Source: Deltaproteobacteria bacterium RBG_13_61_14
Lineage (GTDB): Bacteria; RBG-13-61-14
DNA length: 40,428 nt
Direction: 5' to 3'
Assembly: GCA_001797815.1 (NCBI GenBank)
Contig: MGQK01000125.1
Coordinates: forward strand, 16,416-56,843
In this document: positions 16,780 to 25,710 of the stretch, in pieces
How the letters are laid out: each line of letters opens with the position of its first letter
How positions within the stretch are numbered: position 1 is the first letter of the stretch
The notes under the pieces: generated by a model
Database searches by the model: none
What the model was told of the DNA's origin: nothing
What the model saw: only the letters and a program-made list of their open reading frames with translations
Position numbers and translations under genes: made by a program

Positions 16780-18600
16780 CTATCTTGTCTTCCAGAGGTA
16801 TTCCAACCGGTGCCAGAGGTCGCGGCCCTTGCGGGCGTCGGGGTTGAGGAAGAGTCCGCGCAGGGCCTTGAGCGGCTCCATCTCCACCCCGTCGAACTCC
16901 ACCTTGGCGAAGCTCGCCAGCTGCATGGGCGAAGTGTAGCGGTCAATGCGCACGTCGGCCACCACCACCCCGTCCGGGTCGGCGAGCTTCTCCAAAACCT
17001 GGGGCAACTCCTGCGGGTCCTCCACCGTAAAGGCCTGGCCGCCGAAGCCCCGCACCATGTCCGCGTAACTCACCCCCTCGATATCCGTGCCCAGGTAGCG
17101 GCCGCCGAACATGAAGGTCTGGGCCATGCGGATCATGTTGTAGCAGCCGTCGTTCAGGAGCATGATGCCGAGCGGAATGCCCAGGCGTTGCGCGGTCTCG
17201 ATCTCCTGGAGGTTGTAGAGGAAGGCGCCGTCGCCGACCAAAAGCGCCACCGGCCGGTCGGGCGCGGCCAGGCGGGCGCCGATGGCGAGCGGGATGCCCA
17301 CGCCGAGCGTGCCCATGCCGCAGGGGAAGAAGGCGGAGTTGGGCCGCTCCGGGAGCCCGTAGGTCGCGCCCCAGAGCGCGGTGTTGCCGCCGTCCACAAT
17401 CACGATCGCGTCCGGGGAAAGCTTCGCCCGCGCCGTCTGCACCGCATAGCCCGGATGGATGGGCTTGGCCTTGGGGTCGGCTTCCTGCCTGACCTTTTCC
17501 CGCCACGCAGCCTGATCTTTCTTGAGCGAAAGGCGCCACTCGCTCTCCGGCCAGGGCTGCGCCGAAATATCCTGGGCCGCGGCCAGGAGGTCTTTGAGCA
17601 CCGAGCCGGCGCTGCCCACGATTGCGATTTCCGGGAGCACGTTCAGCCCGATCATGCCCGGGTCCACGTCCACCACGATGAAACGGATGTCCTGGCCCCA
17701 GAGCGGCGGCTGGCCGAAGCCCTCCAGGCCGGAGAAGGTGGCCCCGACCGCCAGCACCACGTCCGCCTCCTTGATCGCCCGGTGGAACGGAATGCCGCCC
17801 ACGTAACTGGGTCCGCCGATGAAGCTCTGGTGCGAGGGCGCGAGGGTGCCCATGCCGCTCATGGTGGTCGAGGCCGGGAGCCGGGTGTGTTCGAGGAAGG
17901 CCTTGAGCTCGTTCCAGGCCCGGGCCGCGCGCACGCCGCCGCCGGAGAGCACCAGCGGCCGCTTGGCCTCGAACAAAAGCTTGGCCGCGGCCGAGATCCG
18001 CTCATGGTCGCCCCGGATCTCGCCGGTGAAGCGGTAGCGCTCGGGCGGAGGCACCATCTTTTTCAGCTCGACCTCGCTCACTTCCCGCCGCTCGAACATC
18101 ACGTCCACCGGCAAATCCAAGTGCGCCGGCCCGCGCCGGCCGGAAAGGGCCTCTCGGAAGGCCTTCTGCACCATCTCCGGGATCCGCTTCCACTGCCGGA
18201 CCACGCCGTTCCAGCGGGTGATGGACTTGAACAGCTCGGCCTGGTCGCAGCCCTGGAGGCTTTCGTGGAACGGGTCCATCTTCCACGATTGCACCTGGGC
18301 GGCCAGCGAGATAATCGGAGTCTTATCCGCCCAGGCCGTGGCGATGCCCGGCACCGCGCTGACCGCGCCCGCGCCCACGGTGGTGAGCACCACCGCCGAT
18401 CTTCCGGAGACGCGGGTGTAGCCGTCGGCCATGCTGGCCGCGGCCCACTCGGTGCGGGGCACCACCAGCCGCAGGTTCCGGCGGTCACGGATGGCGTCGT
18501 AGATGGACAGGATCTGGCCGCCGGAGATGGAGAAGACCGTGTCCACTCCCTCGGCCTCCAGGCAGCGCACCAACAACTCGGCTCCGGTGATCTTAGGCAT
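16780..18600 (-). CDS. Thiamine-diphosphate-dependent enzyme, acetolactate synthase/decarboxylase family
   Basis: 606 residues with the standard three-domain layout: PYR domain (GAELLVRCLEAEGVDTVFSISG, catalytic Glu in PRTEWAAASMADGY), central Rossmann-like domain (RPLVLSGGGVRAARAWNELKAFLE) and PP domain (VGDGAFLYNLQEIETA...LNDG, the GDG-x-N/D metal/ThDP motif). ATG 18600 has AAGGAGG 7 nt upstream; a longer frame to 18639 lacks support. No regulatory small subunit (IlvH-like) is adjacent, so it may be catabolic ALS, benzoylformate/oxalyl-CoA decarboxylase-like or another family member. The C-terminal extension (DRYTSPMQLASFAKVEFDGVE) resembles ilvB-like proteins of unknown substrate. It stands alone on the minus strand. 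Confidence 0.85.
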   Translation of the reverse strand: MPKITGAELLVRCLEAEGVDTVFSISGGQILSIYDAIRDRRNLRLVVPRTEWAAASMADGYTRVSGRSAVVLTTVGAGAVSAVPGIATAWADKTPIISLAAQVQSWKMDPFHESLQGCDQAELFKSITRWNGVVRQWKRIPEMVQKAFREALSGRRGPAHLDLPVDVMFERREVSEVELKKMVPPPERYRFTGEIRGDHERISAAAKLLFEAKRPLVLSGGGVRAARAWNELKAFLEHTRLPASTTMSGMGTLAPSHQSFIGGPSYVGGIPFHRAIKEADVVLAVGATFSGLEGFGQPPLWGQDIRFIVVDVDPGMIGLNVLPEIAIVGSAGSVLKDLLAAAQDISAQPWPESEWRLSLKKDQAAWREKVRQEADPKAKPIHPGYAVQTARAKLSPDAIVIVDGGNTALWGATYGLPERPNSAFFPCGMGTLGVGIPLAIGARLAAPDRPVALLVGDGAFLYNLQEIETAQRLGIPLGIMLLNDGCYNMIRMAQTFMFGGRYLGTDIEGVSYADMVRGFGGQAFTVEDPQELPQVLEKLADPDGVVVADVRIDRYTSPMQLASFAKVEFDGVEMEPLKALRGLFLNPDARKGRDLWHRLEYLWKTR

Positions 18601-18713
18601 CAACTGTCCTCCTTTGGGGGTCAGGTCTTCACATTTCACATACAGAAAGGCAAAGTTTAAAGTTTAGCTCTGATATCATGAAGCCACGAAGCCCACACGA
18701 GAAGGCCTCCCCA

Positions 18714-18751
18714 TGGTAAAATGAGAGGCAAGTAAACTCATCTCATTACCA
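18714..18751. repeat. Inverted repeat upstream of transposase remnant
   Basis: TGGTAAAATGAGA (18714-18726) and TCTCATTACCA (18741-18751) pair apart from a 2-nt bulge. It lies 14 bp before the broken transposase-like frame and may be part of that element's noncoding end. Confidence 0.45.
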
Positions 18752-18765
18752 AAAGGAAGCCGACC

Positions 18766-18921
18766 ATGAGCGACATGGGCGTGGATTTCCACCGGGACAT
18801 TTCCTATCTTACCACCTGAAACGAAGAAGGCAAGAAGCGGTTGGAGGTGGAGCTGCGCAGCCGGCCGGAGGCGATCCCGGCCTGGGCGCGGACGCTGCGG
18901 CCGGGGGATCGGGGGGCTTGA
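18766..18921 (+). pseudogene. Transposase-like N-terminal remnant (possibly IS110-type)
   Basis: ATG with AAGGAAG upstream starts MSDMGVDFHRDISYLTT. There is then an in-frame TGA at 18817, after which the same frame continues NEEGKKRLEVELRSRPEAI...TLRPGD and stops at 18919. The order GVD-H-x-D, then EEGK, then SRPEA and PGD resembles the N-terminal RuvC-like start of IS110-family transposases. The rest of the gene is gone. IS110 identity is by eye and uncertain; that it is a broken frame is directly visible. Confidence 0.45.
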
Positions 18922-19059
18922 CCGACGGCTTCAGAAGTGACCCCATCTCTTCGCTGCGGAACTCCGACAGCTCAAACTCTTTGTATTGTGATACGCCGCC
19001 GCTTGCCGCGGAGTAGTTCATTATTGAACCCGAGTCCGACTTTCTCGCCCGGGCCGGAC
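18922..19059. other. Intergenic, no gene
   Basis: Contains a GAGTCCG...CGGACTC hairpin (about 19030-19059) at the 3' end of the minus-strand PMT_2/TPR gene, without a T-run. Nothing else recognised. Confidence 0.4.
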
Positions 19060-21087
19060 TCAGCCCCCGAGCAGCGCCCGCAGTTGCCGGGCCTCGAAGT
19101 TTTGGGGGTCGTGCCGGAGGACCTGGTCCAGGTAGCGCCGAGCCAGCCGGCGGTTGCCCGAGGAAGCGTAATAGCGGGCCAGGAAGAGCCGGGTCTCCTG
19201 GTCGAGATGGTTGAGTTTCGCCGCTCGTTGGTAGAAAGAAATCGCTTCCTCCCGACGCCCCTGGTTCCAGCGGATAGCGGCCAGGCTCCGAAAGGCCCAG
19301 GGCTGATTGGGGTAATAGCGCAAGCACTGCTGGATAACGGCCTCCGCTTCCGCGGTCCGATCCTCATCCAGCAGCAAAGGGGTCAGCCGGAGCATGGCTT
19401 CCTCGGCCGCAGGGAAAATCGCCAGCGCCGCGCGGTAATGGCGGATGGCGGACTCGGAATCGCCTCTGCCTTGGTCGAGCTTGGCCAGCAGGATCCGGGC
19501 TTTGGCCGAGACCATGCCGGGATGGGCCGAATCGAGCTCCAGGATTTTGTTCAACTGCTCCCGGGAATCCTCGCCTTGGCCGGCTTCGGCCAGGGCCGAG
19601 GCCAGGTCAAGCCGGGCCGGAAGAAAGTCGGGGAACTCCTTGGTCACCTTCCGGAAAAGCCTCTCCGCCTCGGCCAGGTTCCCGTGCGTTTTGGCCGCAT
19701 AGCCTTGCCACATGAGCTGTTCGGCGATCCCCATTTCCGGGCCTTCGCTCCCGCCCAGGTTTCCGGCCAGCAAAAGCCCGACCGCGGCCAAGGCGGCGAG
19801 AAGCAGGGGAAACCTCTTTTTTTGCCGCCATTTTTCTTCGGCCCAGGCCGGGAGCCAACTCGCGGCCAGGATCAACGCGGGCACGGTGGGCATGCGGTAG
19901 CGGGCCGCCGCCATGAAAAGGATAATGGCGACCACCTGGGCTCCGGCATAGAGCACGAGCAGGACGCGGTCGGGCCGGCGCTCGCGGCCAAGCAAGATCA
20001 AGCCGAGCAGCCCGAGGGGGCCGATGATCCCGTAAGGCCAGGCGAGGCCGTGTTCCCAGAGCAGGGAGCTCAGCAGGGAAGAGTAATTGCGGGCCAGGTA
20101 GGGGTCCTGGTTGCGCAGATATTCGTGGCCGCGGAAAAAGCGGCAAGTCTTGCGGCCGAGACGCCAGAGCCAGGCCCAGGGATCTTGCTTGAGGTCTGCA
20201 ACCGCCCGCCGATAAAACCAGTCCGACCGCTCTCCCGGCCGAACCGCTCCGGCCAGCAAAGGCTGGATCACGAAGTTGTCCCACGCGTAGGGCCGGATCT
20301 GCATGAAGGCATCGGCGTCGCGGTTGTTGCCGATGTAGAAATTGATGCCGCCGTTGCTGGAGATGAGGACGAACTCGCGGGAGGTGAAGGCGTTGTGGAT
20401 GGTGGCCGGAGAGATGATGAGCAGGCCGGCGGCGACCAGCAGCCCGAGCCGGACTGCGAGCGGCCGGAGCGCGAAGGCCGGCCGCAGCCGCCAGGCCAGC
20501 CAGAGCGCGGCCGCGGGCAGGAAGACCAGGATGTCGGGCCGGGTCAGGGCGGAAAGGCCGAACAGGACTCCGGCGGCTCCGAAGCGAAAGAAGGAGGGAT
20601 GGTCGGGGATGCGGAGCAGGATCAGGAGCAAGGCCAGGTTGAAAAGGATGATCAGCGGCACTGGCAGATAGTCGCCCTCGAAAAAGAGGAAGGTGCCGTA
20701 GCCGGCGGCGATGATCCCGGCGGCCAGCGCCGCCGGCCGGGAAAACAACCTGCGGCCGAGCCGGTAGATCAGGGCGCAATTGAGAGCGCCGACCAGGAAG
20801 TGGGCGAGGTGGAGGCGGAGCGGACTGGGACCCGTGAGCCAGAGGACGACGCCGAGCCAGTAAGGGTAAAGCGGCGGCTGCCAGAAGGCCTCCTCCTGGA
20901 TCCAAAAACCCTGAACCAGGTTTTGGGCCAATTGCAGGTAGGTCTGGGCGTCAATGATCGGCGTATCGAAGAACGGGCTTTTCTGGAACTGGATGAGGTA
21001 GATCCAGCGGACAAGGAGGGCCAGGGCAAAGACCGCGACGCTCAGGATCAGATCGAGAGAGAAGATCTTTTTCAATCTAGCGTTCAT
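19060..21087 (-). CDS. PMT_2/ArnT-like GT-C membrane protein with C-terminal TPRs
   Basis: 675 residues. Helix 1 is followed by an external loop with FFDTPIIDAQTYLQLAQN, where the acidic residue matches the GT39/GT83 D-E/D catalytic position, and PPLYPYWLG, a signature of PMT_2 proteins. About ten to eleven helices run to residue ~430. HEYLRNQ...ARYRMPTVPALILAASW is typical of this group. Residues ~455-675 hold five or so TPRs (AIRHYRAALAIFPAAEEAM, AISFYQRAAKLNHLDQETRLFLA). It probably transfers a polyprenyl-linked sugar outside the membrane. Together with the 766, 9842 and 32651 genes it makes four GT-C proteins in 34 kb. Promoter at 21130-21158. Confidence 0.8.
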   Translation of the reverse strand: MNARLKKIFSLDLILSVAVFALALLVRWIYLIQFQKSPFFDTPIIDAQTYLQLAQNLVQGFWIQEEAFWQPPLYPYWLGVVLWLTGPSPLRLHLAHFLVGALNCALIYRLGRRLFSRPAALAAGIIAAGYGTFLFFEGDYLPVPLIILFNLALLLILLRIPDHPSFFRFGAAGVLFGLSALTRPDILVFLPAAALWLAWRLRPAFALRPLAVRLGLLVAAGLLIISPATIHNAFTSREFVLISSNGGINFYIGNNRDADAFMQIRPYAWDNFVIQPLLAGAVRPGERSDWFYRRAVADLKQDPWAWLWRLGRKTCRFFRGHEYLRNQDPYLARNYSSLLSSLLWEHGLAWPYGIIGPLGLLGLILLGRERRPDRVLLVLYAGAQVVAIILFMAAARYRMPTVPALILAASWLPAWAEEKWRQKKRFPLLLAALAAVGLLLAGNLGGSEGPEMGIAEQLMWQGYAAKTHGNLAEAERLFRKVTKEFPDFLPARLDLASALAEAGQGEDSREQLNKILELDSAHPGMVSAKARILLAKLDQGRGDSESAIRHYRAALAIFPAAEEAMLRLTPLLLDEDRTAEAEAVIQQCLRYYPNQPWAFRSLAAIRWNQGRREEAISFYQRAAKLNHLDQETRLFLARYYASSGNRRLARRYLDQVLRHDPQNFEARQLRALLGG

Positions 21088-21129
21088 GGGCCAACGAGTG
21101 CGCCGGCTCTTTCCCTCGCACCTCCGGGG

Positions 21130-21158
21130 ATCATAACCCGGCTCCTTGCTTTTAGCAA
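21130..21158 (-). promoter_or_regulatory. Promoter of the PMT_2/TPR gene
   Basis: Minus strand: TTGCTA (21153-21158), a 17-nt spacer and TATGAT (21130-21135). The leader is about 36 nt, with no clear Shine-Dalgarno near ATG 21087. Confidence 0.5.
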
Positions 21159-21228
21159 CCGCCCTTAAACTGCAACCTTTTTACAATTTACAATTATAGA
21201 AAGGGAGCGGTGCTCAAAGATGGTAGCT

Positions 21229-21276
21229 GTTATCGGGGAATGGATATTGCTGATAACCATTCGATTTATAAATAGC
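21229..21276 (+). other. Structured intergenic element with interleaved inverted repeats
   Basis: GTTATC (21229-21234) pairs with GATAAC (21252-21257), and GAATGG (21238-21243) pairs with CCATTC (21257-21262). The two pairings overlap and exclude each other. An AGCTTTTTT tract follows at ~21274. It may be an attenuator-like element or chance. The rest of 21159-21375 shows nothing else. Confidence 0.3.
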
Positions 21277-21375
21277 TTTTTTGATTGCTTATCCTGAAGT
21301 CCGCTTTGGATTCCAAAACTAATCGGCCCCGCCCTTCCCCGCAACCCATCTATCTACCCCACTCCTCCAAAGGGG

Positions 21376-21406
21376 TTGTCAATTTGGTATCGGTTCGGGG
21401 TATAAT
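21376..21406 (+). promoter_or_regulatory. Promoter candidate for the PIG-L/esterase cluster
   Basis: TTGTCA (21376-21381), a long 19-nt spacer and a perfect TATAAT (21401-21406). CGGAGGTA follows at 21412-21419. Confidence 0.45.
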
Positions 21407-21441
21407 CGGCACCGGAGGTAACGGCCACGCAGCGAATCTTT

Positions 21442-22308
21442 GTGGTATCCCTGTTGATTCTGGGAGCGCTTTGCCTGAACGCCAAGAAGGCGCCCCCTCC
21501 GGTCCCGGACTATCTCGCTGCCCCGGCCGAGGCCCAGGGACACAAGGTCGCGCTGGGCTTTTTCGGCCACTTTGACGACGACTCGACCATCTCCGGCACC
21601 ATGAACCTCCTGGTGCGGAACGGCTGGGAGGTGCACATTGCCTGGATCACCACGGCCGGCGGCGTGGGCGGGATTTACGGTGAGCCGGAGGAGCGGATCG
21701 CGGAGGCCAGGCTCGCGGCCGGGGTCATGGGCATCCCGCCCGAGCGGCAGCATTATCTGGGCTTTCCCGACCGGGGGGTGGTGGACCAATTGCCCGAAGC
21801 TATTGACCAGGCGGTAGCCTTGATCGCGGAGGTCCGGCCCTCGTTGGTCATCACCTGCGCCTACGAGGGCGGCCACACCGACCACGACGCCACCCCGCTC
21901 GCCGCTTACGTGGCCGGCCGGCGCCTCGATTTCCCGTTTGCGCGGTTCGAGGTGCCCACCTACAACACCTCCGGCCCCTGGATCATGCCTTACCGGGTCA
22001 ATGGTTTCATCAAGGCCTGGGGGCCCTGGGAATACTTGAAGCTCGACCGCGAAGGCTATCATGTCCGAAAAAAGGTCCGCCGCACTTACCAGAGCCAATG
22101 GTTCTTCATGGTCCCGGAAGGCTCGATCGGCCTCTGGCGCCACCTGCGCGGCCAGGGCGAGCCGATCCGAAAAACGCCCGATTACGATTTTACCCAACCG
22201 CCCCACCCGGGCAAGCTCCTCTGGCAACGCGGTCCCGGGGTCAAGACCGGCGCGCCGTTTGATTACTGGCGGAATGCGGTGCTTTCCATTCCCGAGTTTC
22301 AACCCTAA
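21442..22308 (+). CDS. PIG-L family (LmbE-like) deacetylase, exported or membrane-anchored
   Basis: 288 residues from GTG 21442. The PIG-L motif is FFGHFDDDST (usual form AHPDDE): the Zn-binding His and Asp and the catalytic Asp are present, with Phe for Pro and Asp for Glu. RIAEARLAAGVMGI and YEGGHTDHDAT (third Zn ligand) complete the site. The family removes acyl groups from N-acyl sugars and related amides. A hydrophobic N-terminus (SLLILGALCL) suggests export. The only good ribosome site (GGAGG, 21413-21417) is 24 nt before the GTG. In-frame ACG codons at 21421 and 21427 would add a basic TQR before the hydrophobic stretch, a better signal peptide, so the start is unsure. 67 bp upstream of three esterase genes. 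Confidence 0.8.
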   Translation: MVSLLILGALCLNAKKAPPPVPDYLAAPAEAQGHKVALGFFGHFDDDSTISGTMNLLVRNGWEVHIAWITTAGGVGGIYGEPEERIAEARLAAGVMGIPPERQHYLGFPDRGVVDQLPEAIDQAVALIAEVRPSLVITCAYEGGHTDHDATPLAAYVAGRRLDFPFARFEVPTYNTSGPWIMPYRVNGFIKAWGPWEYLKLDREGYHVRKKVRRTYQSQWFFMVPEGSIGLWRHLRGQGEPIRKTPDYDFTQPPHPGKLLWQRGPGVKTGAPFDYWRNAVLSIPEFQP

Positions 22309-22375
22309 GGAATGAAGAAAAGATTTGGACTAGAGAGGTGGTTGACAAGCGTTTTCATGGAAGGAGGGGAAAATC

Positions 22376-23977
22376 ATGATCAAAAGAATGTTATTTCTAT
22401 TGGGCATTGTGATCCTGTGGGGGAAAGCGGACCGGGCCTGGTCGCAGGTATCATGCACGGAGCCGGTTGAGACCGGCTCGGGACTGGTTAGCGGGAAAGC
22501 CGATGCCGGGACCGCAACCTGCGTTTGGCTTGGGGTGCCGTATGCCGCGCCGCCGGTGGGAGAGCTTCGCTGGAAGCCGCCCCAAAAGCCCCGGCCATGG
22601 GAGGGCGTCAAGGAAACCAGGGAGTTTTGCGCCGCCTGCACTCAATATGGCGGAATGATGTCGATTATGGACTGCGCGAGGATTGGCAAAATTATCGGGA
22701 GCGAAGACTGTCTCTACCTCAATATCTGGCGGCCGCGCAGCGAGGCCAAGGGCTTGCCGGTATTCTTCTGGATTCACGGCGGAGGCAATATGGTCGGGCA
22801 ATCGGCCATGAGCCTGTATCATGGCGCCAATTTCGCCGCGCGCTCCAACATGATCTTCGTGAGTATCAATTACCGGCTTGGCCCCCTGGGTTGGTTTACT
22901 CATCCCGCGCTCCAGACCGGAGATCCCATCGCTGACTCGGGCAATTACGGGACGCTGGATATCATCCAGGCGCTCAAGTGGGTAAAAGAAAATATCGCCA
23001 ATTTTGGAGGAGACCCCACTAATGTCACCATCGCCGGCGAGTCCGCGGGCGGGATGAACGTATATTCTTTGCTCGTCTCTCCGCTGGCCTCCGGACTTTT
23101 TCAGCGGGCCATTTCCGAAAGCGGCGCGCCGAGGGCCGGCGCCATGAAGGATGGGAAGCAAGAAAGCGATTGGCTGCTGTCACAGCTGGTGGTCAAGGAC
23201 GGCCTGGCCGAGAGCGGGGAAGGAGCCAAAAGGTTCGTTGAAAGCAAGGGCCAGGAATGGATTGCATCATATCTGAGATCGAAAGAACGCGAGGAAATCT
23301 ATTCCTGCTACCGAAGCTCGCTGTATGGCACTCTCCGGGGTTCCCATCAGGTCTTTATTGATGGGACGGTTTTGGTCGCCAGTCCCATGCAGAGCCTGAA
23401 ATCGGGGAATTATAACAAGGTTCCTTTTCTGGTGGGAAACAACGCGGAGGAGTTAAAGCTGTTTCTTTCGCCGATGATGACCAAAATGAATGAGGCCGAA
23501 CTCTGTCAATTCATCAAGGATTCTGATCCCGACCGCGACACCGTCAAGCGCAGTGAATTGGTGCAACCGGGGTACTGGCCCATCTATGATCCATTGACCC
23601 GGCTGGGAACCATGCTTGTCCGGTCGGCGGGAGTGGATTCGCCGGCGCGGGCGATGAGCAAACACCAGGACGATATCTATGCTTACCAATTCAATTGGGA
23701 CGATGAGCCCAAGCCAGTTAATTTCGCCATCGGCGCGGCTCACGGCATGGAGATGCCTTTTGTCTTCGAAAATTTCGACCAAGGCCCTGACAGCGCATTG
23801 CGGTTTGCCTGGACCGAAGAAAACAAGGCCGGTCGGGAAAAGCTCAGCGCCCTCATGATGTCCTATTGGGCCAACTTCGCCCGGAACGGAAACCCCAACG
23901 GCCCGGGCCTTCCCGAATGGCGGCCCTGGTCTGATAAGCCGGGTTCCCACAACCGCATGATCCTGGATGCCGACTAA
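22376..23977 (+). CDS. Secreted type-B carboxylesterase 1
   Basis: 533 residues with a signal peptide (MIKRMLFLLGIVILW...AWSQ); GGAGGGG precedes the ATG. Alpha/beta-hydrolase signatures: the oxyanion region WIHGGGN, the nucleophile elbow AGESAGG (Ser ~223), EDCLYLNIWRP, the acid Glu in GNNAEEL and the catalytic His in AAHGMEMPFVF. It hydrolyses carboxylic esters outside the cytoplasm; the substrate is unknown. It is the most divergent and least GC-rich of three tandem paralogs. The stop overlaps the Shine-Dalgarno (TAAGGAGG) of the next gene. Confidence 0.92.
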   Translation: MIKRMLFLLGIVILWGKADRAWSQVSCTEPVETGSGLVSGKADAGTATCVWLGVPYAAPPVGELRWKPPQKPRPWEGVKETREFCAACTQYGGMMSIMDCARIGKIIGSEDCLYLNIWRPRSEAKGLPVFFWIHGGGNMVGQSAMSLYHGANFAARSNMIFVSINYRLGPLGWFTHPALQTGDPIADSGNYGTLDIIQALKWVKENIANFGGDPTNVTIAGESAGGMNVYSLLVSPLASGLFQRAISESGAPRAGAMKDGKQESDWLLSQLVVKDGLAESGEGAKRFVESKGQEWIASYLRSKEREEIYSCYRSSLYGTLRGSHQVFIDGTVLVASPMQSLKSGNYNKVPFLVGNNAEELKLFLSPMMTKMNEAELCQFIKDSDPDRDTVKRSELVQPGYWPIYDPLTRLGTMLVRSAGVDSPARAMSKHQDDIYAYQFNWDDEPKPVNFAIGAAHGMEMPFVFENFDQGPDSALRFAWTEENKAGREKLSALMMSYWANFARNGNPNGPGLPEWRPWSDKPGSHNRMILDAD

Positions 23978-23988
23978 GGAGGCTGAAG

Positions 23989-25635
23989 ATGAAAAAATCA
24001 ATTCCCCTTGGTGTGGCCCTTTTCGCGGTTCTTTTGTGTCTGAGCGGGTCCGGGCCGGCAATGGCCGGAGACGATCTTTGCTCCCGGTCAGTAGCCACAG
24101 GCCAGGGGCCGGTGCTCGGCCAGGCCGAGAAAAACCTGCCCGCCTGCTCTTACAAGGGCATCCCTTACGCGGCCCCGCCAAAGGGCGAGCTCCGTTTCCG
24201 GCTGCCGGGGCCGCCCGCCATGCGGGCCGGAACGCTGGCGGCGCTGGATTACGGTCCGTCCTGCGTTCAGAATGAAATCTTCGGGGCCGGCGGCAAGAGC
24301 CAGTCCTTCAGCGAGGATTGCCTGTTCCTCAACATCTGGCGTCCGCAAAAGACCGGCGCGTTCCCGGTGATGGTGTGGATCCACGGCGGGGGTTTCGTCA
24401 TGGGCTCGGGCTCCTACGAAATGTATCGCGGGGCCAACCTGGCCGCGCAACACGAAGTGGTGGTGGTCACTATCAACTACCGCGTGGGTCCGCTCAGCTT
24501 CCTCGCCTTGCCGGAGCTGGCTCGGGAAGACCCGAACGGCTCCACCGGAAATTACGGGCTCTTCGACCAGATCGCGGCCCTGCAATGGGTCCACGACAAC
24601 ATCGCCGGATTCGGGGGCGACCCGGACAACGTCACCATCTTCGGCGAGAGCGCGGGCGGCCGCTCGGTCTGCGGACAGCTGGCCTCGCCCCGGGCCGCGG
24701 GTCTGTTCCAGCGCGCCATCATCGAGAGCGGACGCTGTGACGACGTCCAGACCCTTGCCCAGGGCTTTGAGAACAGCCGCGAGTTCGTGAAGAAGCTTGG
24801 CTGTGCCGGGGAGGACGCCAGATCTTGCCTGCGGGCGCTTCCGGCCAATAAGCTGGCCATGTCCCTTGGCGCGCGCCGCGATCTCGAGTTCACGGCGCAT
24901 ATGGACGGGTGGTTCTTGACCGCCCGGCCCTCGGACCTGTTCGCCCAGGGAAAATTCAACCGCGTCCCGGTCCTGATCGGCAACAACCGGGACGAGGGCA
25001 AACTCTTTGTTCTCATGGAGCCGGGGGGCTATTTCGCCTCCCGCAAAAAGGTCCTGCAAACGCTGAAGGAGAGGATGGGCCCCCGGGCCGACGAGGTCCT
25101 GGCGATGTATTCCCTTGACGACTACCATCCACCAAACATGATCTCCGGCGCGATCATCACTGACACGTATGTCTCCCGCGGCTTTGATGCTGCGGAAAAG
25201 CTCTCGCCCTACGTGCCCGTCTATTTTTACCGGTTTGACTGGGACGAGGAGCGCGGGAGCGGTTTCTTGGGGGCCTGTCACGGCCTCGAGCTTCCCTTTG
25301 TCTTCGGGAACCTGGACCTGCATTTCCCGGCCTCCGAGCTGGCGCTGGCCCTCCCCAGGAAGGCCGCGCGCGAGGCCGAGCCTCTTTCCGAGCGGATGAC
25401 GGCTTATTGGACCAATTTCGCCAAGACCGGCGATCCCAACGGCGCCGGCCTGCCCGAGTGGCCCCTCTACAACTCGGAAACCAGAATGCGGCTCCACCTT
25501 GACACGAACCTTTCCGCAAGACCGGTGACGGGCGAGGAGTTGAAGCGGCTGCAATACTTCGCCGGCCTGAGCGCGGAGGACCTGGGCCGCCGGGCCGGGG
25601 AAAAACCGCAGGGGGCCGGAGAGCGGCGCCGATGA
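23989..25635 (+). CDS. Secreted type-B carboxylesterase 2
   Basis: 548 residues. The signal peptide ends near GPAMA, then GDDLC. Catalytic triad region: FGESAGG (Ser ~220), IGNNRDEG (Glu) and GACHGLELPFVFG (His). WIHGGGF supplies the oxyanion hole. Close relative of the third esterase: both share CSYKGIPYAAPP, SEDCL, GSYEMY and VVVxINYR. It starts 11 nt after esterase 1, within the same transcript. The tail EKPQGAGERRR is basic and probably disordered. Substrate unknown. Confidence 0.92.
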   Translation: MKKSIPLGVALFAVLLCLSGSGPAMAGDDLCSRSVATGQGPVLGQAEKNLPACSYKGIPYAAPPKGELRFRLPGPPAMRAGTLAALDYGPSCVQNEIFGAGGKSQSFSEDCLFLNIWRPQKTGAFPVMVWIHGGGFVMGSGSYEMYRGANLAAQHEVVVVTINYRVGPLSFLALPELAREDPNGSTGNYGLFDQIAALQWVHDNIAGFGGDPDNVTIFGESAGGRSVCGQLASPRAAGLFQRAIIESGRCDDVQTLAQGFENSREFVKKLGCAGEDARSCLRALPANKLAMSLGARRDLEFTAHMDGWFLTARPSDLFAQGKFNRVPVLIGNNRDEGKLFVLMEPGGYFASRKKVLQTLKERMGPRADEVLAMYSLDDYHPPNMISGAIITDTYVSRGFDAAEKLSPYVPVYFYRFDWDEERGSGFLGACHGLELPFVFGNLDLHFPASELALALPRKAAREAEPLSERMTAYWTNFAKTGDPNGAGLPEWPLYNSETRMRLHLDTNLSARPVTGEELKRLQYFAGLSAEDLGRRAGEKPQGAGERRR

Positions 25636-25710
25636 GCGCCTTGGAAAGCGCGGCGGCGGGATTCGGTTTTCGGGCTGGAGGTTTTGCTCTTCCTTAGGGA
25701 GGATGAGGAA

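Noticed and set aside
16768-18660. 630-codon plus-strand frame opposite the ThDP enzyme
   Set aside because: The minus strand carries all ThDP motifs; the plus frame is a His/Arg/Ala-rich shadow.
18937-21168. 743-codon plus-strand frame opposite the PMT_2/TPR gene
   Set aside because: Gly/Gln/Arg-rich composition typical of antisense shadows; the minus strand has clear membrane helices and TPRs.
21229-21262. H-type pseudoknot
   Set aside because: The last connecting loop would have zero nucleotides, so the two stems cannot form together.
22343-22348. TTGACA before the first esterase as a promoter
   Set aside because: At the proper spacing there is only the purine-rich ribosome site, no -10 box.
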